Source: Bacilli bacterium
GTDB lineage: Bacteria > Bacillota_I > Bacilli_A > MAG-NZ
Reading direction: 5' to 3'
DNA length: 64,000 nucleotides
Assembly (NCBI GenBank): GCA_018401215.1
Contig: JAGYLA010000001.1
Location: 1 to 64,000, forward strand
The notes below the pieces were generated by a model that was given only the letters and a program-made list of their open reading frames with translations, did not search any database and was not told the origin of the DNA. This document shows, piece by piece, positions 62,590 through 64,000 of the stretch (positions within the stretch are counted from its first letter, which is position 1; every line of letters begins with the position of its first letter). Made by a program: the position numbers and the translations under genes.

Positions 62590-63280
62590 GTTTGCGGTAA
62601 CAACCGCAGCTGAACACGAACGAAAATTCCATGAACTGTATATTTTGTATCAAAACCTCGGCAGTTTGGAATTTGTGATGAAGTATTGTGAAGCCAATCA
62701 TGTCTCGATTAAAATCATGAAGCGTCCAGAAATGGATGCGATGTTTGGTCAAAAGCATGGTGGGGTTGTTGCGATGGTCGAGGAGTATGAATACGTCGAC
62801 TTGTATGACATCTTAAAGCAAACGGACTCGCCGTTCATTGTTATCTTGGATGGCTTGGAAGACCCACATAATTTAGGGGCAGTGTTACGAACAGCAGAAG
62901 CAACAGGCGTTGATTGTGTGGTGATTCCCAAACACCACTCGGTCGGATTGAACGATACGGTTGCCAAAGTTGCTGTTGGGGCCATGGACTTGGTTCCTGT
63001 TGCACAAGTCACTAACATTACCAAAACAATTCAAGAGTTGAAAAAACTTGGATTATGGATTGTTGGATTAGAAGCAGATTCACCCCTGACGTATACCGAC
63101 GTCGATGGCAACATGCGAATTGCCATTGTGATTGGTAGCGAAGGCAAAGGAATGAGTCGACTCGTGAAAGAACAATGTGACTTCTTAGCGAGCATTCCGA
63201 TGAAAGGAACCATCAATTCGTTAAATGCAAGCGTGTCTGCTGCGTTGATGATGTATCACGTCTTTCTCCAACGTCAATAG
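62567..63280 (+). CDS. rlmB: 23S rRNA 2'-O-methyltransferase RlmB (SpoU/TrmH family)
   Basis: ILDGLEDPHNLGAVLRTAEATGVDCVVIPK; IGSEGKGMSRLVKEQCD; INSLNASVSAALMMY. Confidence 0.94.
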   Translation: MAIRLSGKFAVTTAAEHERKFHELYILYQNLGSLEFVMKYCEANHVSIKIMKRPEMDAMFGQKHGGVVAMVEEYEYVDLYDILKQTDSPFIVILDGLEDPHNLGAVLRTAEATGVDCVVIPKHHSVGLNDTVAKVAVGAMDLVPVAQVTNITKTIQELKKLGLWIVGLEADSPLTYTDVDGNMRIAIVIGSEGKGMSRLVKEQCDFLASIPMKGTINSLNASVSAALMMYHVFLQRQ

Positions 63281-63288
63281 GAGAAGCA

Positions 63289-63825
63289 ATGAACGATTAT
63301 GAATTGTTGTATTTGATTAGCGAGCGCAACGAAGATGCGCTTGCCTTAATGATTGAAAAGTATCAACCACTGATTGCCTCAAAGTGTTATCACTTTAAGA
63401 TTCGTCCCAGTGAACGAGACGATTTTATTCAAGAAGGCAATTTGATGTTACTGCATGCGATGAGGATATTTGACCCAACGTACCGTAAGACCTTTACTCG
63501 ATTTTTTGAGTTGATTTTAACCCGCAAATTCATGAATTTAATGACACCTTCCAGCAAGCAACCGATTTACTTTAGTGAAGAATTGTTTGAAACGATGCGG
63601 GTGGAAGAGTCAGTGACCTGGCGGTTAAATGAAGACCACTTAAGGATCGCCAAAGAGACACTGACAGCGTTTGAGTACGACATCTTTGTGGATCATTATC
63701 AACACGCTCACTCGATTTCACAGATTGCCGATGCCCGGTTGGTCTCAGCAAAGAAAGTGTACAACACGCTGTATCAGATTAAAACCAAGCTGAAACTCAG
63801 ACCTGATTTTCTTGACAAGATATGA
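63289..63825 (+). CDS. sigH: Sigma-70 family factor, SigH-like
   Basis: ERNEDALALMIEKYQPLIASKCYHFKI..ERDDFIQEGNLMLLHAMRIFDP; C-terminal HTH; synteny rlmB-sigH-rpmG. Confidence 0.82.
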   Translation: MNDYELLYLISERNEDALALMIEKYQPLIASKCYHFKIRPSERDDFIQEGNLMLLHAMRIFDPTYRKTFTRFFELILTRKFMNLMTPSSKQPIYFSEELFETMRVEESVTWRLNEDHLRIAKETLTAFEYDIFVDHYQHAHSISQIADARLVSAKKVYNTLYQIKTKLKLRPDFLDKI

Positions 63826-63864
63826 TTTAGTTGCTATATTTTACAAGCGATTGAGGGTATAGTA

Positions 63865-64000
63865 ATGCGTAAAAAAGTCATCTTGGTCTGTGAAGATTGT
63901 TTAGCCAGAAACTACCAAGTTCAAATTCAACCTCAGTCAACATCCAGGTTAGTACTAAAAAAATATTGTTCGACCTGTAAAAAACATACAATACATAAGC
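63865..64000 (+). CDS. rpmG: Ribosomal protein L33 (truncated by window end)
   Basis: Read from sequence: MRKKVILVCEDCLARNYQVQIQ...LVLKKYCSTCKKHTIHK. Confidence 0.9.
   Translation, partial: MRKKVILVCEDCLARNYQVQIQPQSTSRLVLKKYCSTCKKHTIHK

Noticed and set aside
1-64000. CRISPR array, tRNA/rRNA genes, insertion sequences
   Set aside because: No regularly spaced repeats, no tRNA-like cloverleaf noticed in the short intergenic gaps, and no transposase-like ORF

Overview
The window reads as one bacterial chromosome segment, probably from a low-GC, Firmicutes- or Tenericutes-like anaerobe (inference from the conserved S10-spc-alpha cluster, the gltX..cysS-mrnC-rlmB-sigma-rpmG order, the ECF module beside truA, and many small lipoproteins). 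From left to right: (1) the 3' end of an Rnf operon (rnfE partial, rnfA, a very short rnfB) followed by a rhodanese-like lipoprotein; (2) a convergent NuoE/NuoF-like/[FeFe]-hydrogenase operon; (3) a 1243-aa surface lipoprotein with FMN-binding-like repeats, overlapping glpP; (4) a glycerol-3-phosphate oxidation operon (GlpA-like, pyridine nucleotide-disulphide-type FAD protein, DUF1667) behind a terminator-type leader; (5) a complete S10-spc-alpha ribosomal cluster from rpsJ to rplQ; (6) an accessory stretch with pfkA, a CPBP protease, a polar amino acid ABC transporter, a tandem Cry-DASH and FeS-type photolyase pair, leucyl aminopeptidase, MATE, DegV, CHR transporter and PadR/HAAS/DUF4097 genes; (7) ecfA1A2T-truA-tmk-holB-ricT-trmN-rsmI, metG, a YitT pair, a split chrA pair, rplM-rpsI, DUF3137-lemA, gltX, cysS, mrnC, rlmB, a sigH-like gene and rpmG (partial). 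Three patches (about 11.1-11.4 kb, 26.47-27.43 kb and 34.8-40.5 kb) are full of frameshifts, including in essential rpoA and rplQ. I read these as sequence or assembly error rather than pseudogenes. The most interesting biology is the redox neighbourhood at 0-10 kb: RnfB without its polyferredoxin domain, a hydrogenase with non-canonical H-cluster motifs and a reduced HydB, and a giant multi-repeat FMN-binding-like lipoprotein. I saw no CRISPR array, tRNA, rRNA or insertion sequence.
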